A stretch of DNA of 64,000 nucleotides. Source: MPNP01 sp026710155 (GTDB lineage Bacteria > Pseudomonadota > Alphaproteobacteria > Rhodobacterales > Rhodobacteraceae). The stretch's first letter is position 1. Each line of letters opens with the position of its first letter. The translations under genes and the position numbers were made by a program. Positions 43,439 through 52,019 of the stretch are shown in pieces. The DNA is taken from positions 1,984,001-2,048,000 of the forward strand of contig OZ241737.1 in the NCBI GenBank assembly GCA_965200885.1. Direction: 5' to 3'. The notes below the pieces were generated by a model. That model did no database searches, was not told the origin of the DNA, and worked only from the letters and a program-made list of their open reading frames with translations.

Positions 43439-43891
43439 ATGAAAAACTTAAGGAAAAAGGGCAGAATCCAACTACTGGTCGTTTCTGCCATTCTGTTGAT
43501 TATTGCATCTGTCTTGATAGGGTATGGATTCAGGGAAGGAATATCGTATTTCAGAAATCCAACCCAGGTTCTGGCCGACATGCCTGGACCTGATGAAACA
43601 TTCAGGGTAGGGGGGCTGGTCCAGCCAAATTCCATTCAGAAAAACGGCGACGGTTCAATCGGATTTGAAATTGGTGATTTGGAATCTTCAATTGGGGTTG
43701 TTTACACTGGCATTCTACCCGATTTGTTTGCCGAGGGGCAGGGAGCCATTGCCCTTGGCAATTATGTCAATGGTGTTTTTGAAGCCACTGAAATCCTTGC
43801 CAAGCATGATGAAAAATACATGCCCAAGGAGATTGCCGATACCCTCAGGGAACAAGGTCTTTTCAAACCTGTCGGGGAAACTTCCCAATAA
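43439..43891 (+). CDS. ccmE: Cytochrome c maturation protein CcmE (heme chaperone)
   Basis: This 150-residue periplasmic protein is anchored by one N-terminal membrane segment (IQLLVVSAILLIIASVLIGYGF). The heme-binding histidine and tyrosine are in AKHDEKYMPKE, and FRVGGLVQPNSI is the usual OB-fold start. CcmE receives heme from the CcmABCD exporter and passes it to CcmF/H. ccmABCD are not in the window, so they must be elsewhere. Confidence 0.96.
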   Translation: MKNLRKKGRIQLLVVSAILLIIASVLIGYGFREGISYFRNPTQVLADMPGPDETFRVGGLVQPNSIQKNGDGSIGFEIGDLESSIGVVYTGILPDLFAEGQGAIALGNYVNGVFEATEILAKHDEKYMPKEIADTLREQGLFKPVGETSQ

Positions 43892-43959
43892 ATGATTTTT
43901 TTTGGTAGGATTGGCATCATCACCAATAATTGTGAAAACCATGAATCAGGCAGGAAACA

Positions 43960-45921
43960 ATGATTACTGAAATCGGGCATCTTTCACTGATTCTGGCGTT
44001 GCTTGTTTCTGTCCTGCAAATTGGTGTTGTTGGTGTGGGATACGCCAAAAACATATTCAACTGGCTGTATGCCGGTACCCTGATGGCGGTTGTGCAATTC
44101 GGATTTATAGGAATTTCCTTCCTTTCGATCACTTGGGCCTTTGTCAATTCGGATTTTTCCCTGACCCTTGTAACCAACAATTCCCATACCCTGAAACCAC
44201 TCTTGTACAAGATTTCGGGAGTTTGGGGCAATCACGAGGGATCCATGCTTTTATGGGTTCTGGTGTTATCTTTCTTCGGATTTCTTCTGGCTGTTTTGCA
44301 AAGACAAATTCCCCTCAAGTTCAAGGCACTTGTACTGTTTTTCCAATCAGCGATAACCCTTGCTTTCCTGTCATTCATCCTGTTCACTTCAAATCCGTTT
44401 GCCCGGTTGGAGTTCCCGCCATTCAATGGCTATGATCTGAATCCGTTGTTGCAGGACCCTGGCTTGGCATTTCATCCGCCATTGCTCTATTTGGGTTATG
44501 TGGGTTTGTCAATTTCCTTCAGTTTTGCACTGGCGGGACTTGCCAATGGCAGCATCAATTCTGCCTGGGCCAGTTGGGTTCGTCCTTGGACCCTTCTTTC
44601 ATGGGTTTGCCTAACTCTTGGTATAGCCCTTGGTTCTTGGTGGGCATATTATGAACTTGGCTGGGGAGGCTGGTGGTTTTGGGATCCGGTAGAGAACGCT
44701 TCCTTCATGCCGTGGCTCATTACAACTGCCCTGCTGCATTCGACACTTGTATTGGAAAAAAGAGAGCAACTGGCCAAGTGGACTGTCCTGTTGTCAATCC
44801 TTGCATTTTCACTATCACTCATCGGCACTTTTTTGGTGAGATCAGGCATAATCACCTCAGTCCATTCCTTTGCGAGTGATCCAACCAGGGGAATTTATAT
44901 TTTGGCGATCATGTTTCTTTTTACCGGGGGAGCATTAGTTCTTTACCTTCTTTTGGGAAAGAAGATAAGGGGTGGCCGAGTGTTTTCATTCTGGAGCAGG
45001 GAATCAGCCCTGATTTCAAACAATCTCCTACTGGTGATTTCAGCCATGGTTGTCTTTATCGGGACCTTTTGGCCCCTTATAATAGAAACGATACAGGGTG
45101 ATAAGATCTCGGTGGGTCCCCCATACTTCAACTTGACCTTTACTCCTTTCATGATAGCCCTTTCGCTGCTATTGCCCATTGGTGTTTCACTTGCCTGGAA
45201 ACGGGGGAATATCGCTAGGGCCCTCAAAAGTCTAATCGCTCCAGCTATACTGGCCCTGGTTTTAGCCATTTTGATCCTGTCCCTACAGACAGGCATGAGG
45301 ATGTTGGGCCCGGTAGGTTTGATGCTGGCTGTCTGGGTTATTCTTGGTACGTTGTGGGAGCTCGCTGGCAAGGTTGGTATCGGGAAACATCCCCTGGGAA
45401 AGTCCTTAAGATGGCTGAAACTACTTCCCAGAACAGAATATGGAAAATCAATGGCTCACCTCGGATTCGGATTTACCATTATTGGAATAGCCTCGATTAC
45501 TTCCTGGGAACTAGAAGATATCAGGGTTGTTCGAATTGGCGATGTCTATCAGGTCGGTTCCTATGAATTTCAATTATTGGATGTAAAAGAGACGGGGGGA
45601 CCCAATTACTTTGCACAAGTGGGAGAATTCGAGGTGATTCATGACAATTCACAGGTGGCAGTGATGCTGCCGGAAAAGAGGGTATATCCGGTTGCCAACT
45701 CAACCACGACCGAGGCTGCCATCGACATGGGATTGCTGAGAGATCTTTATATTGTCTTGGGTGATTTTCAGGGAGAGGATGCCTGGGCTGTCAGAACCTA
45801 TATAAAACCGATGGTAAACTGGATTTGGATTGGTGCTTTTGTAATGGCTCTGGGCGGTTGCATCAGTTTGAGCAGTAGATTACCAGTGCTTCAGAAACGG
45901 AAACCGAGGAAAGCAAGTTGA
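43960..45921 (+). CDS. ccmF: Cytochrome c-type biogenesis protein CcmF
   Basis: This 653-residue polytopic protein has the tryptophan-rich heme motif GWGGWWFWDPVENASFMPWLITTALLHS near residue 230 and the conserved GVWGNHEGSMLLWVLVLSFFG. With CcmH it forms the heme lyase that attaches heme to apocytochromes c in the periplasm. Its length is normal. It overlaps ccmH by 4 bases. Confidence 0.97.
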   Translation: MITEIGHLSLILALLVSVLQIGVVGVGYAKNIFNWLYAGTLMAVVQFGFIGISFLSITWAFVNSDFSLTLVTNNSHTLKPLLYKISGVWGNHEGSMLLWVLVLSFFGFLLAVLQRQIPLKFKALVLFFQSAITLAFLSFILFTSNPFARLEFPPFNGYDLNPLLQDPGLAFHPPLLYLGYVGLSISFSFALAGLANGSINSAWASWVRPWTLLSWVCLTLGIALGSWWAYYELGWGGWWFWDPVENASFMPWLITTALLHSTLVLEKREQLAKWTVLLSILAFSLSLIGTFLVRSGIITSVHSFASDPTRGIYILAIMFLFTGGALVLYLLLGKKIRGGRVFSFWSRESALISNNLLLVISAMVVFIGTFWPLIIETIQGDKISVGPPYFNLTFTPFMIALSLLLPIGVSLAWKRGNIARALKSLIAPAILALVLAILILSLQTGMRMLGPVGLMLAVWVILGTLWELAGKVGIGKHPLGKSLRWLKLLPRTEYGKSMAHLGFGFTIIGIASITSWELEDIRVVRIGDVYQVGSYEFQLLDVKETGGPNYFAQVGEFEVIHDNSQVAVMLPEKRVYPVANSTTTEAAIDMGLLRDLYIVLGDFQGEDAWAVRTYIKPMVNWIWIGAFVMALGGCISLSSRLPVLQKRKPRKAS

Positions 45922-46379
45922 AAAGGTTTGTCACATTACTTGTTTTGCTGATCCTGATGCCCTCAAGTTTTTTGGGTGTTGAACCGAACGAAATCCTGGA
46001 TGATTCTCAACTGGAACAAAGAGCCAGGGATATTTCCAAAAATATCCGATGCATGGTTTGTCAAAACGAAAATATAGATGATTCTGCCGCTGAACTTGCC
46101 AGGGATTTTCGAATTCTAATTCGGGAGATGTTGGTAGAAGGTAATACGGATCAACAGATTTATGATTATATAGAGGATCGATATGGCGAATTTGCACTGC
46201 TCAAACCCAGATTCAATCCTAAAAACTGGATTTTGTATTTTTCAGGTCCAATTTTGATTATGCTTTGCCTGATACTCATCTACAGAAGTTACAAAAACAG
46301 TAAATTTGAAGAATTGCCTGCCAATGATTTCACTCTTGAAGAGAAAAAAAGAATCAAAGAATTAATATCGAAAAGGTAA
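45918..46379 (+). CDS. ccmH: Cytochrome c-type biogenesis protein CcmH (CycL)
   Basis: This 153-residue protein has a signal sequence and C-terminal membrane anchor (WILYFSGPILIMLCLILIY). The redox motif is in KNIRCMVCQNENIDDSAAELARDFR (the family's LRCxxCQ). It reduces the apocytochrome c heme-binding cysteines. It starts with TTG inside the ccmF stop region, with AGGA 8 bases upstream. CcmG and CcmI are not next to it here. Confidence 0.95.
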   Translation: MKRFVTLLVLLILMPSSFLGVEPNEILDDSQLEQRARDISKNIRCMVCQNENIDDSAAELARDFRILIREMLVEGNTDQQIYDYIEDRYGEFALLKPRFNPKNWILYFSGPILIMLCLILIYRSYKNSKFEELPANDFTLEEKKRIKELISKR

Positions 46380-46435
46380 AATGGTTAGATTGGTTGTAAT
46401 TTAATTTCAGTGAATAGAAAAAAAGGGAACTCAAG

Positions 46436-47212
46436 GTGGAATATAAAGCCATAACCATGACAGTTGATAACGGTGTCGTAACCGTAAAGATGAACAGGCC
46501 TGAGGTCAGGAATGCCTTGAGTTCTGAAATGCGAAGAGAACTGACTGATGCCATCAAGCGGGCAGATTCAGAAGGTAGGGTATTGGTATTGACGGGGAAA
46601 GGAAATGCTTTTTGTTCAGGGCAGGATTTGGGAAACAATGTTAATCTTGGCAATGCTGATCTTGAGCAATCCCTGCGAGATGAATATTACTACTTAATTG
46701 ATGCAATCTATAACTCAAAGATACCCAGCATCGCCGCAGTGAATGGCGCGGCCGCCGGTGCTGGTGCCAGTTTGGCCTTGGCTGCTGATGTGATCATTGC
46801 AACTGAAAGCGCCTACTTCATTCAGGCATTTACAGGAATTGGCCTAATACCTGATGCAGGTGGTACCTGGTTCTTGCCACGGAAAATAGGTTTGGCCAAG
46901 GCAATGGGAGCTTCCCTGTTTGCTGAAAGGGTTTCTGCCGTTGAGGCAAGTAATTGGGGACTGATTTGGCAAGCCATACCAGACCATCAATTTGAAGAAC
47001 ATTGGTTATTGCGTGCAAAACAGCTGGCAGAAGGTCCAACGCTTGCCTATCACAGCCTGAAGCAGGCATTTCAAAAGACCTACGAAAACAATCTCAAGGA
47101 ACAATTCAGACTGGAGGCAAAACTGCAGGGCAAACTCGGAAAATCCCGCGATTTCCGTGAGGGAATAATGGCCTTTGTTGAAAAAAGACTTCCCAAGTTT
47201 GAGGGACGGTAG
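46436..47212 (+). CDS. Enoyl-CoA hydratase/isomerase (PaaG-like)
   Basis: This 258-residue crotonase-fold enzyme has TGKGNAFCSGQDLG (oxyanion hole), NGAAAGAGASLALAADVIIATESAYFIQAFTGIGLIPDAGGTWFLPR and the closing VEKRLPKFEGR. The GLIPDAGGTWFLPR pattern is typical of PaaG, the isomerase of the phenylacetyl-CoA pathway. No other paa genes are nearby, so a general fatty acid role is equally possible. The start is GTG at 46436, with AGGGA 8 bases upstream. It follows ccmH by 56 bases. Confidence 0.85.
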   Translation: MEYKAITMTVDNGVVTVKMNRPEVRNALSSEMRRELTDAIKRADSEGRVLVLTGKGNAFCSGQDLGNNVNLGNADLEQSLRDEYYYLIDAIYNSKIPSIAAVNGAAAGAGASLALAADVIIATESAYFIQAFTGIGLIPDAGGTWFLPRKIGLAKAMGASLFAERVSAVEASNWGLIWQAIPDHQFEEHWLLRAKQLAEGPTLAYHSLKQAFQKTYENNLKEQFRLEAKLQGKLGKSRDFREGIMAFVEKRLPKFEGR

Positions 47213-47440
47213 TTGTTATCAACACCGGATATATTGAAAAAATTGGATTGATAGCCAAACCTTTGCTGCATAGTCGATCAAAAGGTACTCAGCCAGCCAA
47301 TCCCCCACTCCATACCTGCTGCCCGGGACCTTAGGAGTACCCCGCCATAATTCACTATGTGGTCGTGAATAAGATCAGATCAATTGTTTTTCTCTTTCAA
47401 TCCAATGGCTACGCAATTTTGCCGATTTCCTTGAGTTCAA

Positions 47441-48829
47441 TTACTTTTGCCTGGGTTGGGGCTGTGAATTATATAGTATTCTTATCCAGCTTCTAATTCC
47501 ATGATAAAATGAATCAAAATCATATTTCTCATTGGGTGAATGAATATTGTCCTTGTCCTTGCCGAAACCGGTCAGCAATGAATCCATCCCCAAGAATTCC
47601 TGGAAATATCCGGCTATCGGTATTGAACCACCACAACCGGCAAATACAGCTTCCTTTTGCCATTCTTTGGTAAGTGCCGACCTTGCAATTTCGAACATTG
47701 GATCACTGGTTGGCATTTGACAGGCCCCGGCCAAGCCATGATTGATAAATTTTACAGAACAATCAGAAGGTATTCTTGATTCAACAAATGAGCGGAAATT
47801 ATCACGTATTTGTTGAGGGTCCTGATTGCCGACCAATCTACAACTTACTTTGGCCGAAGCCTTCGAAGGTATTACTGTTTTGAAACCGTCACCGGCATAT
47901 CCACCACTGATGCCGTTGATCTCACAGGTTGGCCGGGACCAGAGTTTTTCGAGGGGAGTTCGGTCTATTTCACCAATGGGTAATTGCAAGCCAATATCAC
48001 CCAGGAAACCCTGCTGGTCAAAATTCAAATTATCCCATTGGGTCTTGTGCAAAGGTTCAAGTTCAAGTACTCCTTCATAAAAGTTCTCAATCATGACCCT
48101 TCCATCTACATCAAAAAGATCGGAAATGATGTTTCCCAGAATTTGAATTGGATTTACTGCCAAACCACCATACATTCCAGAGTGAAGATCAACTGATGGG
48201 CCAGTGATTTCAAATTCAATACCCATCAAGCCTCTAAGCTGGGTAATGATGGCTGGAATTTCCGATTCAAACAGTCCTGTGTCACAAATGAAGGCCAGAT
48301 CAGCTTTGAGTTCATCGGCATTTTCCTTCAAAAATGGAATCAGTGAAGGTGATCCAGATTCCTCCTCGCCCTCTAGCAAAACAGAAATGCCGGCGGGTGG
48401 TTTACCAGTGAGATCTTTCCAAACCCGGCAAGCTTCGATAAATGTCATCAACTGACCCTTGTCATCGGATGCTCCCCTGGCATGTATGGACTTCTGGCCA
48501 TTTTCGGAAACAATGGCTGGTTCGAATGGTGCATGATGCCATTTCTCCAAAGGGTCAACTGGCTGTACATCATAATGACCATAAAACAGAACATTGGATG
48601 AAGAACGTTCGCCATGTGCCACCACCATGGGATGACCATCCGTATCTCTTACACTCGCTGAAAATCCAATTGAATTGAGGTCGGATTCCAGCCAGTCAGC
48701 AGCTCTGCGGCATTCATCCCTGAATTGGGGATCGGTCGATATCGAGGGGATTTTCAGGAGATCACAAAGCCTGTCAAGTGAGTCCTGAAATTGCCTGTCC
48801 ACCTGATTAAGTAAGTCATCTAAAGTCAT
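47441..48829 (-). CDS. M20 family dipeptidase/metallopeptidase
   Basis: This 462-residue cytoplasmic enzyme has YGHYDVQPVDPLEKW (metal His and Asp), RGASDDKGQLMTF, EGEEESGSPSLIPFL (Glu pair) and the lid domain SGMYGGLAVNPIQ. It is the dipeptidase/CNDP-like M20 subgroup of about 450-460 residues and distinct from the carbamoylase at 22292. The exact substrate is not known. It is separated by 228 bases from the paaG-like gene, to which it is convergent. No clear terminator lies in that gap. Confidence 0.9.
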   Translation of the reverse strand: MTLDDLLNQVDRQFQDSLDRLCDLLKIPSISTDPQFRDECRRAADWLESDLNSIGFSASVRDTDGHPMVVAHGERSSSNVLFYGHYDVQPVDPLEKWHHAPFEPAIVSENGQKSIHARGASDDKGQLMTFIEACRVWKDLTGKPPAGISVLLEGEEESGSPSLIPFLKENADELKADLAFICDTGLFESEIPAIITQLRGLMGIEFEITGPSVDLHSGMYGGLAVNPIQILGNIISDLFDVDGRVMIENFYEGVLELEPLHKTQWDNLNFDQQGFLGDIGLQLPIGEIDRTPLEKLWSRPTCEINGISGGYAGDGFKTVIPSKASAKVSCRLVGNQDPQQIRDNFRSFVESRIPSDCSVKFINHGLAGACQMPTSDPMFEIARSALTKEWQKEAVFAGCGGSIPIAGYFQEFLGMDSLLTGFGKDKDNIHSPNEKYDFDSFYHGIRSWIRILYNSQPQPRQK

Positions 48830-48900
48830 TACGGTTCCTTTAATTCTAAATCTATTCTTCGGGTTATTTTCAGAATAATTTGTTGAGTTACCTATAGTGG

Positions 48901-50055
48901 TTAATTTACTGAGTTATTCAGGTTTTTCCTGGAAATCCAGCCACCTCCAAGGACCCTGGAACTATCTTGAGAGTAAAATACGCATGCCTGGCCTGGTGAA
49001 ACGGCCAATTCGGGGTCAATCAATTGTATTTTTGCCTTGGTTTCACCTAAAGGGATGACAAAGGCTGGTGTTGGTGTCCGGGTTGATCTGACCTTGACAT
49101 CAACATTGATGGACTCCTCTTCTTCAAAAGGAAGGTCACCCAACCAGTTAACATTCGAAATCTCGAAATCATAAGTGTTAAGTGCAGATTGATGACCAAC
49201 GATGACTTCAGCATTGGAGGAATCGATTCTGACAACATATTGGGGTTTCGAAAAACCACTGATACCCAAACCTCTCCTCTGACCTATGGTAAAGTGAGAA
49301 ATGCCTTCATGTCTACCCAGTATATTACCTTGTAAATCAACAATATTACCCGGTTTGAGAGCCTCGGGTTTTATACGTTTTACCAGTCTTGCGTAATCAC
49401 CATCCGGTACAAAACAAATATCCTGGCTGTCTGGCTTGTGAGCTACTGCCAAGCCATATTTTTTAGCTAGTTCTCTGGTTTCGCTTTTTGATTTCATTTC
49501 TCCCAGTGGAAACCGCAGGAAATCTAACTGTTCCCTTGTGGTTGTGAAGAGAAAATAGGATTGATCCTTGGTCAAATCCTTGGCCCGGTGAAGTTCAACC
49601 CCATGTTTACCCTCAACCCGATGAATATAATGACCTGTTGCCAGACAGTCCGCATCCAGACTTTTGGCCATGTCAAGAAGTTCCCGGAATTTGACTCTTT
49701 CATTGCATCGAATACAGGGTATGGGTGTATATCCATTGGTATAACTCTCGACAAATTCCTGTATGACCTGTTGCTTGAAATAACTTTCATAATCCAGAAC
49801 ATAGTGGGGAAATCCAATTTCGTCGGCAATTCTACGAGCATCATGAATATCTCTTCCGGCACAGCATGCCCCTTTCTTGGCAATCATGGATCCATGATCA
49901 TACAACTGCATCGTAATGCCGATCACCTCAAATTTTTCTTCATGTAACTTGGCTGCAACGACAGAACTGTCAACACCACCGGACATGGCAACCACCACCC
50001 GGGTATTTTCCGGCTTTTTTGTAAACCCCAAACTGTTTCTAAATGAAGTAGGCAT
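48901..50055 (-). CDS. mnmA: tRNA-specific 2-thiouridylase MnmA
   Basis: This 384-residue enzyme makes 2-thiouridine at the wobble base of tRNA-Glu, -Gln and -Lys. The PP-loop is VVVAMSGGVDSSVVAAKL. Catalytic cysteines are in TPIPCIRCNERVKFREL and SQDICFVPDGDYARL. IGQRRGLGISG and YVVRIDSSNAEVIVG are also family marks. It is full length, with an alphaproteobacterial N-terminus (FRNSLGFTKKP) before the PP-loop. It is transcribed away from the MITE/IS region. Confidence 0.95.
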   Translation of the reverse strand: MPTSFRNSLGFTKKPENTRVVVAMSGGVDSSVVAAKLHEEKFEVIGITMQLYDHGSMIAKKGACCAGRDIHDARRIADEIGFPHYVLDYESYFKQQVIQEFVESYTNGYTPIPCIRCNERVKFRELLDMAKSLDADCLATGHYIHRVEGKHGVELHRAKDLTKDQSYFLFTTTREQLDFLRFPLGEMKSKSETRELAKKYGLAVAHKPDSQDICFVPDGDYARLVKRIKPEALKPGNIVDLQGNILGRHEGISHFTIGQRRGLGISGFSKPQYVVRIDSSNAEVIVGHQSALNTYDFEISNVNWLGDLPFEEEESINVDVKVRSTRTPTPAFVIPLGETKAKIQLIDPELAVSPGQACVFYSQDSSRVLGGGWISRKNLNNSVN

Positions 50056-50207
50056 TTTCTATATTTAGGTAAAAATACCAAAACAACAAAATAATCACCG
50101 ATAGGATTTACTATGCTGTCCCGTACTTACGGATTAATTCTATTCGTGCTATGAGTCATTAATCAGTTGTTTTGGTATAAGTTATCTTAGGAATTACTAA
50201 AAATTAA

Positions 50208-50378
50208 GGGGATTATATACTTAAGTGATCATTGCAGGATTTAACCTGCTTTTGTTTTGGATTTTGCTTATGCGAATATCGAGTTGATTTTGGTTCGGCT
50301 TTCAACAAAGGCTTATTACATTGGTGATTCGCAGTTTTTTCAAATTTGAAAGAATGGTCACTTAAGCATATAATCCCC
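50208..50378. repeat. MITE-like element with 26-bp terminal inverted repeats
   Basis: The left end begins GGGGATTATATACTTAAGTG (50208-50233). The right end (50353-50378), read on the other strand, begins GGGGATTATATGCTTAAGTG. The two 26-base ends differ at two positions. The element is 171 bases, has no coding capacity, and its immediate flanks are similar (AAAATTAA on the left, AAAATCAA on the right), a possible imperfect 8-bp target duplication. This fits a miniature inverted-repeat element mobilised in trans. It could also form a long hairpin in RNA. Confidence 0.75.
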
Positions 50379-50720
50379 AAAATCAATCATTGTCGGAAAT
50401 TCTGGCAACCATCATTCCTGATAGTGATTAAATCCAAGTTATAAGAGCCTGTACCATTGGTCCCGAAAACAGCAAACGGTCTTGAAACATCGTATTGTTC
50501 ACACTCCAAAAGCCACCTGACAATGGAGGCAAGCCATGTGCCATTGGATGGGACCGCCTGGAACAGATGCAAGAAATTGGATAACTATATACAATTATAT
50601 GCCCAACTGCCCGGCACTTCCCTGTCCGGTTTACCCAGCCCCCAAGTTCCATGATCATGCTTTGCCCCCTTGGACTCCTACTATATTCACACATCTTTTT
50701 TTTGAGTTTGTCCTTGCCTT

Positions 50721-50969
50721 TTGATCGGCGATGTGTTCACACCGGCCGACCAAGAGGCCCTGGAAGCGGTATCGGCAACGGTTGGGGGCAGGACGGTGAA
50801 GCAGAAGAACCTGCATCCAAGGGGATCCCTGGCCTTTGCAGCCTGGGTCCGTGCACGTCCTGGAGGGTGGAATTGCCACCATGGAAAACCGGGCCCGGTT
50901 GTCATGCTGCGAGGACTGTACCGATTCCGGGCCATACAGCCTGGATATGACCTGGGAGGAAATGTGTGA
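50721..50969 (+). pseudogene. IS4-family transposase, C-terminal fragment
   Basis: The open frame reads VFTPADQEALEAVSATVGGRT, then HPRGSLAFAAWVRARPGG, and HGKPGPVVMLRGLYRFRA. The pattern HP..SLA.AAWV.ARLGGW.gYYGKPGPivML.Gw..F.A is the usual C-terminus of a large IS4-type transposase. The start and the DDE core are absent, and several conserved positions have changed (for example ARLGGW to ARPGGW). No flanking inverted repeats are visible. Confidence 0.6.
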
Positions 50970-51205
50970 GTCCAGTAGCACTCCCCCGGGGGAATTCCAT
51001 CAGTTTTGGGATGTCTGGCCATGTATGTGATTCGCATTATATGCAGCATGACTTGGCAGATTATGAATTGGGCACAATTGAATCATTCTTATCAAGGCTG
51101 GAGCGTTGTTATCCACAAACGTACTCGCTGTATACAATCAACCATGTTCAGGGGTTATGATTTTAATTGAGTGGCAGAGTTATCGCATCGACAGTTTGAT
51201 TATTC

Positions 51206-51234
51206 TTGTCAGAAAGTATGCAGGAGATTATATT
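51206..51234 (+). promoter_or_regulatory. Promoter of HEPN cassette copy 2
   Basis: TTGTCA (51206-51211), a 17-base spacer and TATATT (51229-51234). Both boxes are identical to those of copy 1 at 38401. The start codon is 22 bases after the -10, again leaving almost no leader. Confidence 0.65.
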
Positions 51235-51256
51235 GTTTGGGTAAAGGAGTATGATG

Positions 51257-51538
51257 ATGCAGGCAAACATTGACGAATCCCTGAAAACCATTGTTCAAAA
51301 ACGACTCAAGCTGGTCAAGGTTGTTGAGCTGGAATCCGAAAGGGTCAAAGATCATGATGGTGATCCCATCCTGTACATCATGGTGGTTTATGAAGCAAAG
51401 AATGATCGATTGGATCCAAAGAAGGTTTTGGGATTGACCCGAAGTTTACGCCAACCACTCAGGGAAATCGATTCGGAACTTTATCCTGTATTTTCATTCC
51501 TGACCGAAGAAGAATTTAAAAACCTTGAATCCGCATGA
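51257..51538 (+). CDS. Small partner protein of HEPN cassette, copy 2 (candidate antitoxin)
   Basis: This 93-residue protein starts MQANIDESLKTIVQKRLKLVKVVELESERVKDHDGDPILYIMVVYEAKNDRLDPKKV and ends FSFLTEEEFKNLESA. I chose the third of three consecutive ATGs because AAGGAG lies 7 bases upstream, and it aligns with copy 1. The conserved positions across copies are the ELxSE acidic stretch, GDPI, VVYE, NRLDP and the final FSFxTxEE segment. It is soluble, without a helix-turn-helix. Function as an antitoxin is inferred. Confidence 0.75.
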   Translation: MQANIDESLKTIVQKRLKLVKVVELESERVKDHDGDPILYIMVVYEAKNDRLDPKKVLGLTRSLRQPLREIDSELYPVFSFLTEEEFKNLESA

Positions 51539-52001
51539 TCTTGTTGTTGCAGCCCTAATCCTTACTTCACATTATCCCGGCAAGCCTCGGCAGGTAAACC
51601 TGAAAAGGGCCTTGAGTACAGCATATTATGCAATGTTAAATGCCCTAAGCCGAAATTGTGCCGATTCCCTAGTTGGTACGACTGGAGCAAGAAGGAGTCA
51701 GAGTGCCTGGCAACAAGCCTATCGGTCTATCAAACACAGATATGCCAAGAACCAATGCAAAATGTATGAAATATCGGGATTTGCTGAAAGTATCCAGGAG
51801 TTTGCCGGCAAGTTTGTTGAACTTCAGTTAAAACGGCACCAGGCTGATTATAATCCTTCGTACAGGTTGACACGGGATGATGTTTACAATGATATTGAAA
51901 CTGCAGCCATGGTAATTCAACAATTGCAGGAATCGGATCCTATTGAAAGAACGGGTTTTGCTGTGTGGATTGCCATGGACAGGGAGTCTAGTACCGATTG
52001 A
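51525..52001 (+). CDS. HEPN-like protein, copy 2 (candidate toxin)
   Basis: This 158-residue protein starts at a TTG 14 bases before the end of the partner gene, exactly as in copy 1. The conserved block KPRQVNLKRALSTAYYAMLNALSRNCADSLVGT lies near residues 20-52. AWQQAYRSIKH, FAESIQEFA, RHQADYNPSYRLTR and FAVW are further shared positions. The YYA helix and R-x-x-ADY helix are typical of HEPN proteins. The two copies share roughly 40% identity by eye, so the duplication is old or the two were acquired separately. Confidence 0.75.
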   Translation: MNPHDLVVAALILTSHYPGKPRQVNLKRALSTAYYAMLNALSRNCADSLVGTTGARRSQSAWQQAYRSIKHRYAKNQCKMYEISGFAESIQEFAGKFVELQLKRHQADYNPSYRLTRDDVYNDIETAAMVIQQLQESDPIERTGFAVWIAMDRESSTD

Positions 52002-52019
52002 GGAATACATTATTTTAAA

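Larger units (their letters stand above)
50056..51205. other. Relic-bearing stretch between mnmA and HEPN cassette copy 2
   Basis: This 1.15-kb stretch has no intact gene. It holds the MITE-like element (50208-50378), a GC-rich stretch with an IS4-like transposase tail (50721-50969), and otherwise only short chance reading frames. The minus-strand side near 50056 must contain the mnmA promoter. Confidence 0.6.

Noticed and set aside
47226..47330. About 35 coding-looking codons on the minus strand (VPGSRYGVGDWLAEYLL...)
   Set aside because: It has no start, no family I recognise and is too short. It could be a gene tail relic, but this cannot be supported.
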